A stretch of 34,571 bases of DNA from Xanthobacteraceae bacterium (GCA_019746355.1 JAIESC010000003.1:1-34571), one strand, 5' to 3'. Counted from the first letter of the stretch, positions 23,164 to 30,896 are shown. Notes: generated by a model not told the origin, from the sequence alone. A program made the numbers and translations.

Positions 23164-23472
23164 GTGACGGCAAACTTGCTTACGCCAAAGGAAGCCGCAG
23201 CCTTGCTGCGATGCTCGGTCAAGACGCTTGCGGCGCACGTCCGCTCCGGTTCGCTGAAATATGTTATCATTGGACACGGCTCCAAACGGCCGCGCCGCAG
23301 GTTCACCGACACCGACCTTTCTGATTTCGTACAACACCAAACCCGCAGGGACGCCGGATGTCCGTCTATCGACCGAAAGGCTCGCCGTTCTACCACTTCG
23401 ATTTCCAGTGGCGAGGCCATCGCTTTCACGGCACTACGAAGCGAACGAGCCGCCGCGAGGCAGAGACAGTAG
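23164..23472 (+). CDS. Excisionase-like helix-turn-helix protein
   Basis: A 102-residue protein whose first 60 residues match the MerR-type HTH_17 excisionase fold: LLTPKEAAALLRCSVKTLAAHVRSGSLKYV, then RRRFTDTDLSDFVQHQTRR. Such proteins bend DNA at the att site and favour excision over integration. I suggest GTG 23164, because an in-frame start at 23107 would read through the terminator stem. The last 38 residues overlap the integrase gene by 115 bp in another frame and are Ser/Thr/Arg-rich, probably unselected. The overlap would tie integrase translation to that of the excisionase. Confidence 0.7.
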   Translation: MTANLLTPKEAAALLRCSVKTLAAHVRSGSLKYVIIGHGSKRPRRRFTDTDLSDFVQHQTRRDAGCPSIDRKARRSTTSISSGEAIAFTALRSERAAARQRQ

Positions 23473-24479
23473 AGCGGAACGAGCGCGAGCGGGCGAAGCA
23501 ACAGGCCGCGCAATCCAAGGCAGCCATCACTTCGCTTCAACTTGATGACGTGGCCGGCCGCTATTGGACCGAAGTCGGCCAACACCATGCTGGCGCAGCC
23601 AACACGTGGCGGGACATGTCCCGTATCGTCGATTACTTCGGGCCCACGAAGCTGTTGACCGAGATCACCGATGACGACGTGGCCAAGCTGGTGGCATGGC
23701 GCCGCGGCCATCGCGTCGTTCGCAGCAAGAAAGTCAAGCCGACAGACTGCCCGCTGATCTCGAATGCGACCGTCAATCGCAGTACGACGGAGGTCCTCAA
23801 AAAGCTGTTCACCCGTGCCAAGAAGGCTTGGAAGGTCAAATTCGACAACGAGCCCGATTGGAAGATTCACCGGCTGGTTGAGGCGGAGGAACGGGTCCGG
23901 GAGCTCGTGGGCGACGAGGGCGAGCGACTCGAAGATTCGACCCGCGACGACTATCTGCCGTTCCTCCAATTCGCCCATGTGTCCGGCCTGCGGCTCAAGG
24001 AATGCGTCTTCCTGAAATGGCCTGAAGTCGACTGGGATGCGCGCCAGATACGGAAAGCTGGCAAGGGTGGCAAGTTGGTCACCGCGCCGATCACAAGCGC
24101 AATCTGGGCCATCCTATGGCCGCTGCGGGGCCATGATCCGGAGCGGGTGTTCACCTATGTTGCCAAGCGAACCCGCGCCAGCCGCGTGAAGGGCAACCGA
24201 TATCCCCTCACCTACAACGGCGCTAAGACGGAATGGAAACGCACGCGAAAGCGCGCCGGTGTGCAGGGCTTCCGCTTCCACGACTACCGTCACGACGTTG
24301 GCACCAAGCTATTGCGGGAGACAGGTAACCTGAAGCTGGTACAGCGGGCACTCAACCACTCGAACATCAAAACCACGTTGCGGTATGCACACGTGCTCGA
24401 TGACGAGATCGCAGCGGCGATGGAACGAGTCACGGAGTCCCGAAAAAACTCCCGAAATGCTTCTCGCAAGTCAGCCTAA
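23358..24479 (+). CDS. int: Tyrosine-type site-specific integrase
   Basis: A 373-residue recombinase that should integrate the element into tRNA-Pro. The N-terminus (VYRPKGSPFYHFDFQWRGHRFHGTTKR) is the arm-binding type, residues 55-150 form a core-binding domain, and the catalytic residues are all present: R212 in SGLRLKE, a lysine in the KGGKLV turn, H308 and R311 in FHDYRHD, H334 in LNHSNIKTT and Y343 in LRYAHV. It ends 42 bp before attR and is transcribed toward it. The start at ATG 23358 lies inside the excisionase gene. Full length and intact active site suggest the element is still mobile or was recently. Confidence 0.95.
   Translation: MSVYRPKGSPFYHFDFQWRGHRFHGTTKRTSRREAETVERNERERAKQQAAQSKAAITSLQLDDVAGRYWTEVGQHHAGAANTWRDMSRIVDYFGPTKLLTEITDDDVAKLVAWRRGHRVVRSKKVKPTDCPLISNATVNRSTTEVLKKLFTRAKKAWKVKFDNEPDWKIHRLVEAEERVRELVGDEGERLEDSTRDDYLPFLQFAHVSGLRLKECVFLKWPEVDWDARQIRKAGKGGKLVTAPITSAIWAILWPLRGHDPERVFTYVAKRTRASRVKGNRYPLTYNGAKTEWKRTRKRAGVQGFRFHDYRHDVGTKLLRETGNLKLVQRALNHSNIKTTLRYAHVLDDEIAAAMERVTESRKNSRNASRKSA
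24439..24475. promoter_or_regulatory. Candidate integrase arm-type sites, right side
   Basis: CCCGAA at 24439 and 24451 is followed by CGCAAGTCAGC at 24465-24475, the same words as near attL but with the pair and the 11-mer in reversed order. When the element is circular, the 11-mer would face the core from both sides and the CCCGAA pairs would be outermost. The sites lie within the 3' end of the integrase gene. Confidence 0.5.
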
Positions 24480-24521
24480 CTAGTTGACGCGGCAGAGGGA
24501 TCGCGCAGCAAGCATTCAATA

Positions 24522-24569
24522 CTGGGGGACTGGGGGTCGCGAGTTCGAATCTCGCCGCTCCGACCAACA
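24522..24569. repeat. attR: right 48-bp direct repeat of tRNA-Pro 3' end
   Basis: An exact copy of 14045-14092. It includes the last part of the tRNA-Pro anticodon arm, the T arm, the acceptor 3' strand and CCA, but no 5' half, so it cannot be a working tRNA. By the logic of tRNA integration this copy is the host's displaced original 3' end. Confidence 0.93.
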
Positions 24570-24873
24570 CTTGGCAGCATTTCTCTCGCCACAAAACCGG
24601 CCTTGGGGAGCGCCTGGGGACCAAGGCGGCCATTCCGCCATTGCGGGGCTCGGCCGTGAGCGCCCGGTGGTGCTTGCTGGTGTTGGCGAGTGCGCTTGCG
24701 CGGGCCGCGTCGTGGTGGCTGCGGCCACCGACATACAAACCCTGTGATCCCGGCATCACGATCGGCAGAGTGCTGGTGGCGGGTTGCTCGCAGAGCATGG
24801 GGGCCGCTTCCGCGGTTTGACTTCGGCTTGAGTGGTCAAGCAAAAGGCAAGGATGACAAGCGCAGCCCCCTGA
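24570..24873. other. Stretch with no recognisable gene
   Basis: All six frames are broken or have shadow-like composition. One plus-strand frame runs about 50 codons (GGHSAIAGLGRERPVVLAGVGECACAG...) without any feature I know. It follows attR and precedes a clear pseudogene, so it is probably decayed island DNA. Confidence 0.5.
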
Positions 24874-25110
24874 TCGGCTCAGGAGTTCAGCGACGTTGTC
24901 CGGGTTGCGCCACTTGTCGCAGTTGACCTGATCGTCCGAGACCGGCACCGGCGCGTCTTGGTTGGCCGCCGACACAATGAGCCGGCCACGGGCACTTACG
25001 AGACGATTGCAGCCGCGTTCCGGCGCCGCCGCGCGCGTCGGCCGAGCGGCACGCTGTGCCTCGGTCCAGGCGGCAATCCTGATGAGCTGCGACATTCTTC
25101 GCGGACTTGA
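24874..25110 (+). pseudogene. Decayed GDP-mannose mannosyl hydrolase (Nudix) gene
   Basis: In one plus frame the sequence reads SAQEFSDVVRVAPLVAVDL, then IVRDRHRRVLVGRRHNEPATGTY, matching the N-terminal half of the Gmm/WcaH Nudix family, which hydrolyses GDP-mannose or GDP-glucose. There is no start codon: a TGA lies at 24871 immediately before the homologous part. After GTY the part that should hold the glycine-rich VPGGR and the start of the Nudix box is missing, and ETIAAAFRR, which corresponds to the later Nudix-box helix, follows directly. The rest is Arg-rich nonsense up to TGA 25108. So both ends and the active site are lost. It suggests that the island once had a GDP-mannose-related function, in line with its glycosyltransferases. 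Confidence 0.6.
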
Positions 25111-25329
25111 ATGCCCAACTTCACCTATTGGGTTGGCATACGGGCTCTTGGTTGCGATGGCTTCGGCCTGCACGCACCGCTACGCGGCTGCCGCTGCACG
25201 CACGATCGAGAAGACGGTGCTTTCGCTCACGCCGCCCGCGGTCGCCGAGACCATTGCGCCCCATAGCGGCACAAACTACCAATGCCGCGCCATGCTGGCT
25301 GCGACGCTTCTCTGCAGGATCAACCGATA
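25111..25329. other. Region upstream of the first glycosyltransferase gene
   Basis: An open plus frame crosses it (GLAYGLLVAMASACTHRYAAAAARTIEK...), but it has no start with a ribosome site and no family character. It probably carries the promoter of the downstream gene; I see no clear -35/-10 pair. Confidence 0.35.
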
Positions 25330-27162
25330 GTGAAAGACACGATTCTGGCTGCTGCCCGCGCGCTCGATGGCGGACGGCTTGCGGACGCCCGCGCCATACT
25401 GAACACCATTCCACTCGAGCGTTCCGAGCCGCCGCTGCGATTGCTGGCGACGGCCCTCTGGCAGCGCATTGTGCTGGCGTCGGCGAGCGAAACGCAGACC
25501 GAGGATCAGCGCCGCGAAACCGTGCGGGCGGTGAACATCGTCGCGGCTGCCGTCAAAGACAGCGCCTATATCTGGAACGTTTATAGCGTGGTGCCGGCGC
25601 TCGAGGCCGGCATCGGCGCGGCCGATGCTGCTGCGCTGTTTGCCACCGCGCTCTGGGATCGGATCATCGATGCGCCGGAGGGTTTTTTCTCCGCCTCGTT
25701 CAGGCTGTTCCACCGGGCCGGTGGTGGGCGCTGTCTCGAGGCCTGGGAGAAGTATCTTGCAGCCAATCCGGACTATGTGCCGGACTACTGGAACTGGCTG
25801 CGACTGACCGTGACATTCGAGCACCGGGATCGCACCGCGGTATCGGAGCAGACATTCGCAAGTTTGCAAAAGACCGGCCGTGACGACTTGGCGCCGCTAT
25901 TCAACGTCTACCTGAAGCAGCAGTCTCAACAGCCAGTGTCCGAGATCGCGGATGCAAGCGCCGCGTTGACAATTGACGCGCAGCGGCGGCGCGTCGCCGA
26001 ATTGATGACCGGCATGGCCTGCATGCCCGATGAATTGCCGGCATTGGTGCGTTGCCATGCGATGCTCGCGGCCAACGGACCCGACGGGAGAAGCGGTGCG
26101 GATTTCATGCAGGCCCGGCTCGCGAATGCGGAGCGCCGCTGGAGCGAGGCCGTCACTTTTGCGCTGCGCGCCGAACAGGATCCCACCTATCAGAATCTTG
26201 GCCGTTTGTTGCGCGCCAACAGTCTGGCCCGGCTGGGTCAAATTCCAGCGGCGCTGCAAATCCTGGACGCCGTTGTGGTCGACAAGGCAGCCACCCAGGA
26301 CCATCGAGCGCGCGCAGCCTTTATCCGTGTCATCATCGAACGTATCGAAGCCGGGCTCGCGCCGCCGGACGACGCCAAAGCGAAGCCGTTTCCGGACACG
26401 TCCGGCCGGCCGCTTGCTCAATCGCTGTGGGTCGGAAAGCATCTGCGGTGGATCGAACGGCTCGCGATCAAATCGTATCTCGACAACGGCTGGCGCTTCC
26501 AGCTCTACGTCTATGACGATCCGCGCAACGTTCCCGATGGCTGCGAGGTCCTCGACGCCTCGGCGATCATTCCCGAGCATGAGGTGTTCATTGAGGGCTT
26601 AGGCAGCGGGTTGCATGCCGGGTCGATTGGCGCCTTTTCCGACTTGTTCCGCTATCGCCTGCTCTACGAGCGTGGCGGCATATGGACTGATACCGACGTC
26701 ATCAACCTCAAAAGATACGATCCGGACGGACGGAAGTTCATCTGCACGGAGCTGTCAGACGCCGGCATGATCAACCTGAACGGTGCGATCATGGCCGCGC
26801 CGGCACACGATCCGTTCGTCGGACGCGCCTATGAGCGAGCTTGCGAACTCTTGAAGTCCGAGGAGATGTTCTTCACGCGCGTCGGACCTTACCTGCTGGC
26901 GGAGGGCGTCGTCGAAATGGGTGCAGACTCAATCGAGTTGATGCCGTTGGGATTCTTGAGTCCGGTGAACTGGATGAACACCGGCTTCCTGCTTCAGCCC
27001 CATGAAGCAGTCAGCGCGAGGCTCGATGTCAGGGCTGCGACCAACCTGCACGTCTATACCGAGATGTGGCGGATGCTGGGACTCGGTCTCGATCGTCCCC
27101 CGCCACCCGAGACCTTTCTGGGTCGGCTGTACGCCGACGCGTTCGGGGCGCCAAGCGAGTGA
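25330..27162 (+). CDS. Helical-repeat protein fused to a DXD sugar transferase
   Basis: A 610-residue protein. The first 340 residues are alpha-helical and TPR-like (ALDGGRLADARAILNTIPLE, ...AEQDPTYQNLGRLLRANSLARLGQIPAALQILDAV). The C-terminal part is a glycosyltransferase of the Gly_transf_sug (DXD) type: PLAQSLWVGKHLRWIERLAIKSYLDNG, GSIGAFSDLFRYRLLYERGGIWTDTDV with the metal-binding D454 and D456, and a late MNTGFLLQPHEAVS segment. These enzymes move a hexose from a nucleotide sugar, often in capsule or glycoprotein assembly. GTG 25330 has an AGGA site 10 bases upstream; ATG 25282 in the same frame is an alternative. It is followed after 5 bp by the next glycosyltransferase. Confidence 0.8.
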   Translation: MKDTILAAARALDGGRLADARAILNTIPLERSEPPLRLLATALWQRIVLASASETQTEDQRRETVRAVNIVAAAVKDSAYIWNVYSVVPALEAGIGAADAAALFATALWDRIIDAPEGFFSASFRLFHRAGGGRCLEAWEKYLAANPDYVPDYWNWLRLTVTFEHRDRTAVSEQTFASLQKTGRDDLAPLFNVYLKQQSQQPVSEIADASAALTIDAQRRRVAELMTGMACMPDELPALVRCHAMLAANGPDGRSGADFMQARLANAERRWSEAVTFALRAEQDPTYQNLGRLLRANSLARLGQIPAALQILDAVVVDKAATQDHRARAAFIRVIIERIEAGLAPPDDAKAKPFPDTSGRPLAQSLWVGKHLRWIERLAIKSYLDNGWRFQLYVYDDPRNVPDGCEVLDASAIIPEHEVFIEGLGSGLHAGSIGAFSDLFRYRLLYERGGIWTDTDVINLKRYDPDGRKFICTELSDAGMINLNGAIMAAPAHDPFVGRAYERACELLKSEEMFFTRVGPYLLAEGVVEMGADSIELMPLGFLSPVNWMNTGFLLQPHEAVSARLDVRAATNLHVYTEMWRMLGLGLDRPPPPETFLGRLYADAFGAPSE

Positions 27163-27167
27163 ACGAG

Positions 27168-29444
27168 ATGTCTTCAGGGGCGCCAAGCTTCGCCGAACTC
27201 GTGGAGCGCGCGGAATCGCGGGGCTTCGCAGGGCTGATGCTTGACGGCGTCGACGTCGACGCCGCAATTGACGGAGCAACCCAGCCGGCGCTGCTCGCCC
27301 GCGCCATCGAAATCGCCGACCGAGGCCACGAGAAATACTGGGCCGAGCGCCTCAGCGGCCGGCTTTGTGCCTGCGATCCCGAGCCGGTCCACGCGATGAA
27401 GCGGGCCGAGCGTCTGGCCCTGCTTGGCCGGCTCGACGAAGCCGGGCGTGTCATTGAATCGCTGCCGCGGGAGGCTGCCGAGGAGCCGTATCGTCGCGCA
27501 TGCGGCGTCCTGCTCGCCAAGCGGGGCGCCATCGACGAGGCGCTTGCGATCTTCGAAACGCTGTCCGGACGGAAGGCCGGCGCTCACCCGGATCCCCTGG
27601 TGCTGACGGCCGCACAGGAGATGATCTCGGACTGCGCCGTCGCCGATACCAAGAAGCTGATGCTGCGGCTGGCCGAGCAATATCCAGCCCATATCCTGGT
27701 TCGCGGCCTGCTGTTGCGCTGCCATCTCTATGACGGCGAGCTCGAAGAAGCGCGCAAGCTGGCCCAGCCTCCAGAGTCCGAATGGGCTGCGGCAACCGAA
27801 TATGAGCGGCGTGTTTTCATCGAAAGCATCGCCGAGATGTATGAGCTGCTGGGATGGACCCGTACGCTGTTCGAATTCCTGCGTGACGCCATCGCCAAGG
27901 ACCCCACCCACTGGTCGCTTTATGGCCAAGCGGGAATCGCCGCACGGTTGATTTCGCGCGACAAGGACTACAGCGAGCTGGTCGCTGCGATTCCCGACAC
28001 CAGCCGCGACACCGCGGAAGCCAAGGCGATCTTGTTTCGATGGCATGTCGAGGCGGGGCGTCACGCGGAGGGCGCGTCGCTGGTCGATGATCTGCGCTCG
28101 CTATCGGCGCCGCTGTTTCTCAACGCCAACCTGTTTCTGAAGGCGCACGCGCGCGACGGGACGCTCGTTGATGCGGCTCTCGATGATTGCAGACGTTGCC
28201 GCATCCCGCTGCTAGGACCGGTGCTGGGGTTCAGCCTTCATGCGTACTATTACGACTGTTCGCCGGATCGATTACGGCAGTCGCTCGCCGAGCTTGAGCC
28301 TTTCGTATTGACGTCACGAACGAGAGCTGTGTTCTGGTTCATCTACCTGCGTTGCCTGATTGGGCTGGGCGAGATCGATAGGGCCTTGGCGCATTATCGC
28401 TCCTTGCCAGCCGGACTCGCGAACGCCGCGACGCTCAAGCCGTTCGGAATGTATTTCGATACCCGGCAAGGGAAGCATGACCAGGTCCGTGCCGACTGGG
28501 TCAGGTATCTCCGGTCCACGCGTCACCCTTGCGTCAATGCGCAGTCGAGCTATCCGTCGACGGTCGACTTGAAGTATTCCGGGTCGCCGGGCGATGTGCT
28601 GCTGTTCCTCCCCGTGCACAATGGGGCGGACTATCTCGGCTGGTTTCTCGACCATTACCGGTCGCTGGGCGTCGACCACTTCTTCGTCGTCGACAACGCT
28701 TCGACCGACGGCACGTTACAGCGGCTCAAATCCGAGCCTGATGTATCAGTGTTCTTTAACGGCGACAGCTTTGGCCGATCCGGCTTTGGCGTCCTCTGGA
28801 TCAATCACCTGATGCAGCGGTTCGGCGTCGGCCATTGGTGCTTTCACGTCGACGTCGACGAAGGCTTCGTGTTTCCGGGCAGCGACAATGGCCGCTCGCT
28901 CAAGGAACTGATCGCGTATTGCGACGATCGCGGCTATGGCCTCGTCCCAGCGATTGCTCTGGATATGTATCCGGAGCGGGTCGACGCGCGCGCCGGCTCC
29001 GATCCGTTTGCCGCGAGCTGCTACTTCGACACGGACTATCTCAGAATTCCGGCCGAGTTGCCGCCTTACGCCATCGTGCAGGGCGGTATCCGCCGCCGCA
29101 TGACCGGACTGGCGTGCGCGATGCACAAGTCGCCGCTGGTTCGCGTCTCGCCGGACGTCCGCTATATCGAGTGCAGCCATGGCACGACGCACCTCCCGGT
29201 TGCCGATGTTTGGGGAGCGATGCTGCACTACAAATTCGTTGGCGACATCAGGCGGCGTTTTGCCGACGCGATCGCGCGCGGCGAGCATTTCGGCGAGGCC
29301 ATTACGTATCGGCGCTTGAGCGAGTCGGTTCAGGCAGCTGCGGCGGACGGGTTTTTGCTGTCGTCCTTCAGCCGGCGGTACACCGGCCCGTCGCTGCTTG
29401 TGGAATTGGGACTGCTGCCGCGCAGCGATGCCTGGGGTGGATAA
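27168..29444 (+). CDS. Helical-repeat protein fused to a family-2-type glycosyltransferase
   Basis: A 758-residue protein. Residues 1 to about 460 are helical repeats (AERLALLGRLDEAGRVIESLPREAAEEPYRRACGVLLAKRGAIDEALAIFETL and similar units). From about residue 475 a GT-A glycosyltransferase of the Glyco_tranf_2_4 kind follows: LLFLPVHNGADYLGWFLDHY, VDHFFVVDNASTDGT, and HVDVDEGFVFPG with D562/D564 as the metal site. A late ECSHGTTHLPVADVWGAMLHYKF segment is typical. It shares the architecture of its upstream neighbour (repeats then transferase), and the two lie 5 bp apart, so they probably act on one glycan or glycoprotein. TPR-bearing transferases often glycosylate proteins, but the substrate is unknown. 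No membrane segment is evident. Confidence 0.8.
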   Translation: MSSGAPSFAELVERAESRGFAGLMLDGVDVDAAIDGATQPALLARAIEIADRGHEKYWAERLSGRLCACDPEPVHAMKRAERLALLGRLDEAGRVIESLPREAAEEPYRRACGVLLAKRGAIDEALAIFETLSGRKAGAHPDPLVLTAAQEMISDCAVADTKKLMLRLAEQYPAHILVRGLLLRCHLYDGELEEARKLAQPPESEWAAATEYERRVFIESIAEMYELLGWTRTLFEFLRDAIAKDPTHWSLYGQAGIAARLISRDKDYSELVAAIPDTSRDTAEAKAILFRWHVEAGRHAEGASLVDDLRSLSAPLFLNANLFLKAHARDGTLVDAALDDCRRCRIPLLGPVLGFSLHAYYYDCSPDRLRQSLAELEPFVLTSRTRAVFWFIYLRCLIGLGEIDRALAHYRSLPAGLANAATLKPFGMYFDTRQGKHDQVRADWVRYLRSTRHPCVNAQSSYPSTVDLKYSGSPGDVLLFLPVHNGADYLGWFLDHYRSLGVDHFFVVDNASTDGTLQRLKSEPDVSVFFNGDSFGRSGFGVLWINHLMQRFGVGHWCFHVDVDEGFVFPGSDNGRSLKELIAYCDDRGYGLVPAIALDMYPERVDARAGSDPFAASCYFDTDYLRIPAELPPYAIVQGGIRRRMTGLACAMHKSPLVRVSPDVRYIECSHGTTHLPVADVWGAMLHYKFVGDIRRRFADAIARGEHFGEAITYRRLSESVQAAAADGFLLSSFSRRYTGPSLLVELGLLPRSDAWGG

Positions 29445-29469
29445 TCCGGAATTTCAGCCTCTGGGGGCC

Positions 29470-29523
29470 AGCCCAGATCCGGGCTTGTCGCATCAAGCAC
29501 TTTTTGAATGCGTGCTTTTTTTT
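29470..29523 (+). terminator. Two hairpins with a long T-run after the glycosyltransferase gene
   Basis: AGCCC-AGATCC-GGGCT forms a first small hairpin (29470-29485). AAGCAC (29495-29500) then pairs with GTGCTT (29512-29517), followed by T residues up to 29523. The second is a good intrinsic terminator and closes the two-gene operon. Confidence 0.75.
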
Positions 29524-29637
29524 GCATGTTGCCCGGCCTCTACACCGGTCGAATATTGTTGCGGGTAAGAGCCCACGTCCGTTGTGCCCAAGATGGTGCG
29601 ACGATAGCGTCGCAATGAAATCGGGGAGTACGTTTTG

Positions 29638-29952
29638 ATGTTTCGCATTTGGCTCAAGATTGCGGGCCTCATGACCGTCCTGCCGTTGGCTCTTGGCGGC
29701 AGCGCTTCTGCAGCGGTGGGTGGACGCGGGGCCGCGGAGGCCGCGTGGGCCGAGGCCATCGAGCGCAACACGCTGGAGGCCTACGTTGAATTCGTCATGG
29801 CCCATCCGGACAGCAAGTACGCGCATCAGGCTTACGCGCGGCTGTCCACTGTGGGCACCGTCAAGCTGAACCGCCATGGCGTTCCGGATAGTCCCGCCGA
29901 TCTCGGATTCCGCGAGCGGCCGTTCATCCCGAACATCATGGTGGCAAGCTAA
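29638..29952 (+). CDS. Small exported protein with a duplicated C-terminal tail
   Basis: A 104-residue protein. It has a signal peptide (WLKIAGLMTVLPLALGGSASA), a short helical part (AAEAAWAEAIERNTLEAYVEFVMAHPDSKYAHQAYARLS) and a tail RHGVPDSPADLGFRERPFIPN. Directly after its TAA, in the same frame, a diverged copy of the tail follows (HGVPEFRGPADLGFSGQPFIPNSIMV, TGA at 30034). The TAA may therefore interrupt an older, longer protein. The helical part resembles the small sel1/tetratrico-like helix pairs seen in exported caspase-associated proteins, but no family is certain. The role in the island is unknown. ATG 29638 has a GGGGAG site 9-14 bases upstream. Confidence 0.65.
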   Translation: MFRIWLKIAGLMTVLPLALGGSASAAVGGRGAAEAAWAEAIERNTLEAYVEFVMAHPDSKYAHQAYARLSTVGTVKLNRHGVPDSPADLGFRERPFIPNIMVAS

Positions 29953-30033
29953 CCGCATGGCGTTCCGGAATTCCGTGGTCCCGCTGATCTTGGATTCAGC
30001 GGGCAGCCGTTCATCCCGAACTCGATCATGGTG
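29863..30033. repeat. Tandem duplication of about 81-88 bp
   Basis: Unit 1 is 29863-29943 and unit 2 is 29946-30033. Both begin AAGCT(G)AACCGC(C)ATGGC and end with CATCCCGAAC(TCG)ATCATGGTG. Unit 2 has small indels; the loss of two bases near its start creates the TAA at 29950, yet the rest stays in the frame of the gene. Confidence 0.75.
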
Positions 30034-30102
30034 TGAGGGCGAAGACGAGCCTGGATCGGCACGTTTACGCGGTGCCAGTCGGATTCATAGAGAGTAGAGG
30101 AC

Positions 30103-30876
30103 ATGGGCCGCGCTAACGTAACCATTGGTTCAATGCTATTGGCTGCTTCCGCGATGCTCGGAGGCCAGGCTGTCGCGGCAGACATGCCCGTCAAGGCAGC
30201 GCCTTATGTGGCACCGGCGTCGGGTCCCGGCACAGCCGTCTGGCTCGGCGGCGCTTTCAAGGATCGTGCGTGGGTGGGTTTTGTCGGCGCCGTCGCGGCG
30301 GTGAACGGCAATCTCGACACCGACGGCTTCCTCGTGCGCGGCCAGTATCTCTATGTGAACTGGGATTTCGATTCGACCCTGTCGTCAACGGGGACCGCCA
30401 GCGGCACGCTGAACCGCGGTGACATTCAGCTCGGCTATCAGATCGTCCGCAACGGCATGGTGGCTGCTGGCTTTATCGGTGTCGATTATCAGGACTACAA
30501 CTATTCGCCGTCGATCACGCGTGACGCTCGCTTGAAGGATCAGCCTGGCGCGATCTTCACCGGACGCTGGGCTTCGGCGGGCGCGACCACGACGCCGTTC
30601 TCGGTCGAAGGTAACTACTCCACCGCGAACAATGCCTACTGGGTCCGCGGGCGTGTCGGCTATGATTTCGGTTGGGTGGCCGTCGGTCCTGAGGTCGGCG
30701 TTCTCGGCAACAGGGTCTTCGACGAAGCCCGCTACGGCGGCTATATGAGTTTCACTGTGAACCCGAGTTTCATCGTGGAGCTGAACGGCGGCTATGCCGA
30801 TCGTTTGCGCGGCGACAATGTGTTTGGCGGCGGCAGTGGCGGTTACGGCGGCGTAACATTGGTGTTCCTGCGCTGA
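30103..30876 (+). CDS. BcsS-like outer-membrane protein
   Basis: A 257-residue exported protein with a signal peptide (GSMLLAASAMLGGQAVAA) and then DMPVKAAPYVAPAS, a sequence often found after the signal in outer-membrane proteins of Bradyrhizobium relatives. The rest alternates amphipathic beta strands and ends in aromatic-rich strands (GGYGGVTLVFLR), as in a small beta barrel. Segments such as FLVRGQYLYVNWDFDS, GDIQLGYQIVRNGMVAAGFIGVDYQDY and WVRGRVGYDFGWVAVGPEVGVLGNRVFDEARYGGY match my recollection of the cellulose biosynthesis BcsS family. It may aid polysaccharide export. No bcsA/B/C genes are in the window, so a role in another glycan, perhaps that made by the neighbouring transferases, is possible. 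A GAGTAGAGGAC site precedes ATG 30103. Confidence 0.65.
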   Translation: MGRANVTIGSMLLAASAMLGGQAVAADMPVKAAPYVAPASGPGTAVWLGGAFKDRAWVGFVGAVAAVNGNLDTDGFLVRGQYLYVNWDFDSTLSSTGTASGTLNRGDIQLGYQIVRNGMVAAGFIGVDYQDYNYSPSITRDARLKDQPGAIFTGRWASAGATTTPFSVEGNYSTANNAYWVRGRVGYDFGWVAVGPEVGVLGNRVFDEARYGGYMSFTVNPSFIVELNGGYADRLRGDNVFGGGSGGYGGVTLVFLR

Positions 30877-30896
30877 GCCAGCCGTCTGCGATGCCG

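Larger units (their letters stand above)
14045..24569. mobile_element. Integrated tail-less, capsid-encoding element (phage-satellite-like) in tRNA-Pro
   Basis: The element is about 10.5 kb between identical 48-bp repeats. Its plus-strand genes encode small DNA-binding proteins, a head-closure-like protein, large terminase, HNH nuclease, HK97-type capsid, prohead protease, connector, portal, a zinc-finger protein, an excisionase-like protein and a tyrosine integrase. A short minus-strand gene lies before the excisionase. I see no tail tube, tape-measure, tail fibre, holin, endolysin, small terminase or replicative polymerase. Known capsid-forming phage-inducible islands (cf-PICIs) make their own capsids and borrow tails from helper phages; the gene set here fits that lifestyle. 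A defective prophage that lost its tail genes is the main alternative, but the head operon is unbroken and gene-to-gene overlaps are intact. Confidence 0.85.

Noticed and set aside
22719..23978. A 419-residue minus-strand frame
   Set aside because: Most of it is the antisense of the integrase and excisionase genes. Only the last part, before 23003, has its own coding character and was kept.
14045..24569. Reading the element as an ordinary complete prophage or as a gene transfer agent
   Set aside because: There is no tail, tape-measure, baseplate or lysis gene. Gene transfer agents lack integrases and att sites, while this element has both.
24962..25330. A 122-residue plus-strand frame overlapping the Nudix remnant
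   Set aside because: It overlaps the better-supported pseudogene frame, has no ribosome site and no recognisable family.
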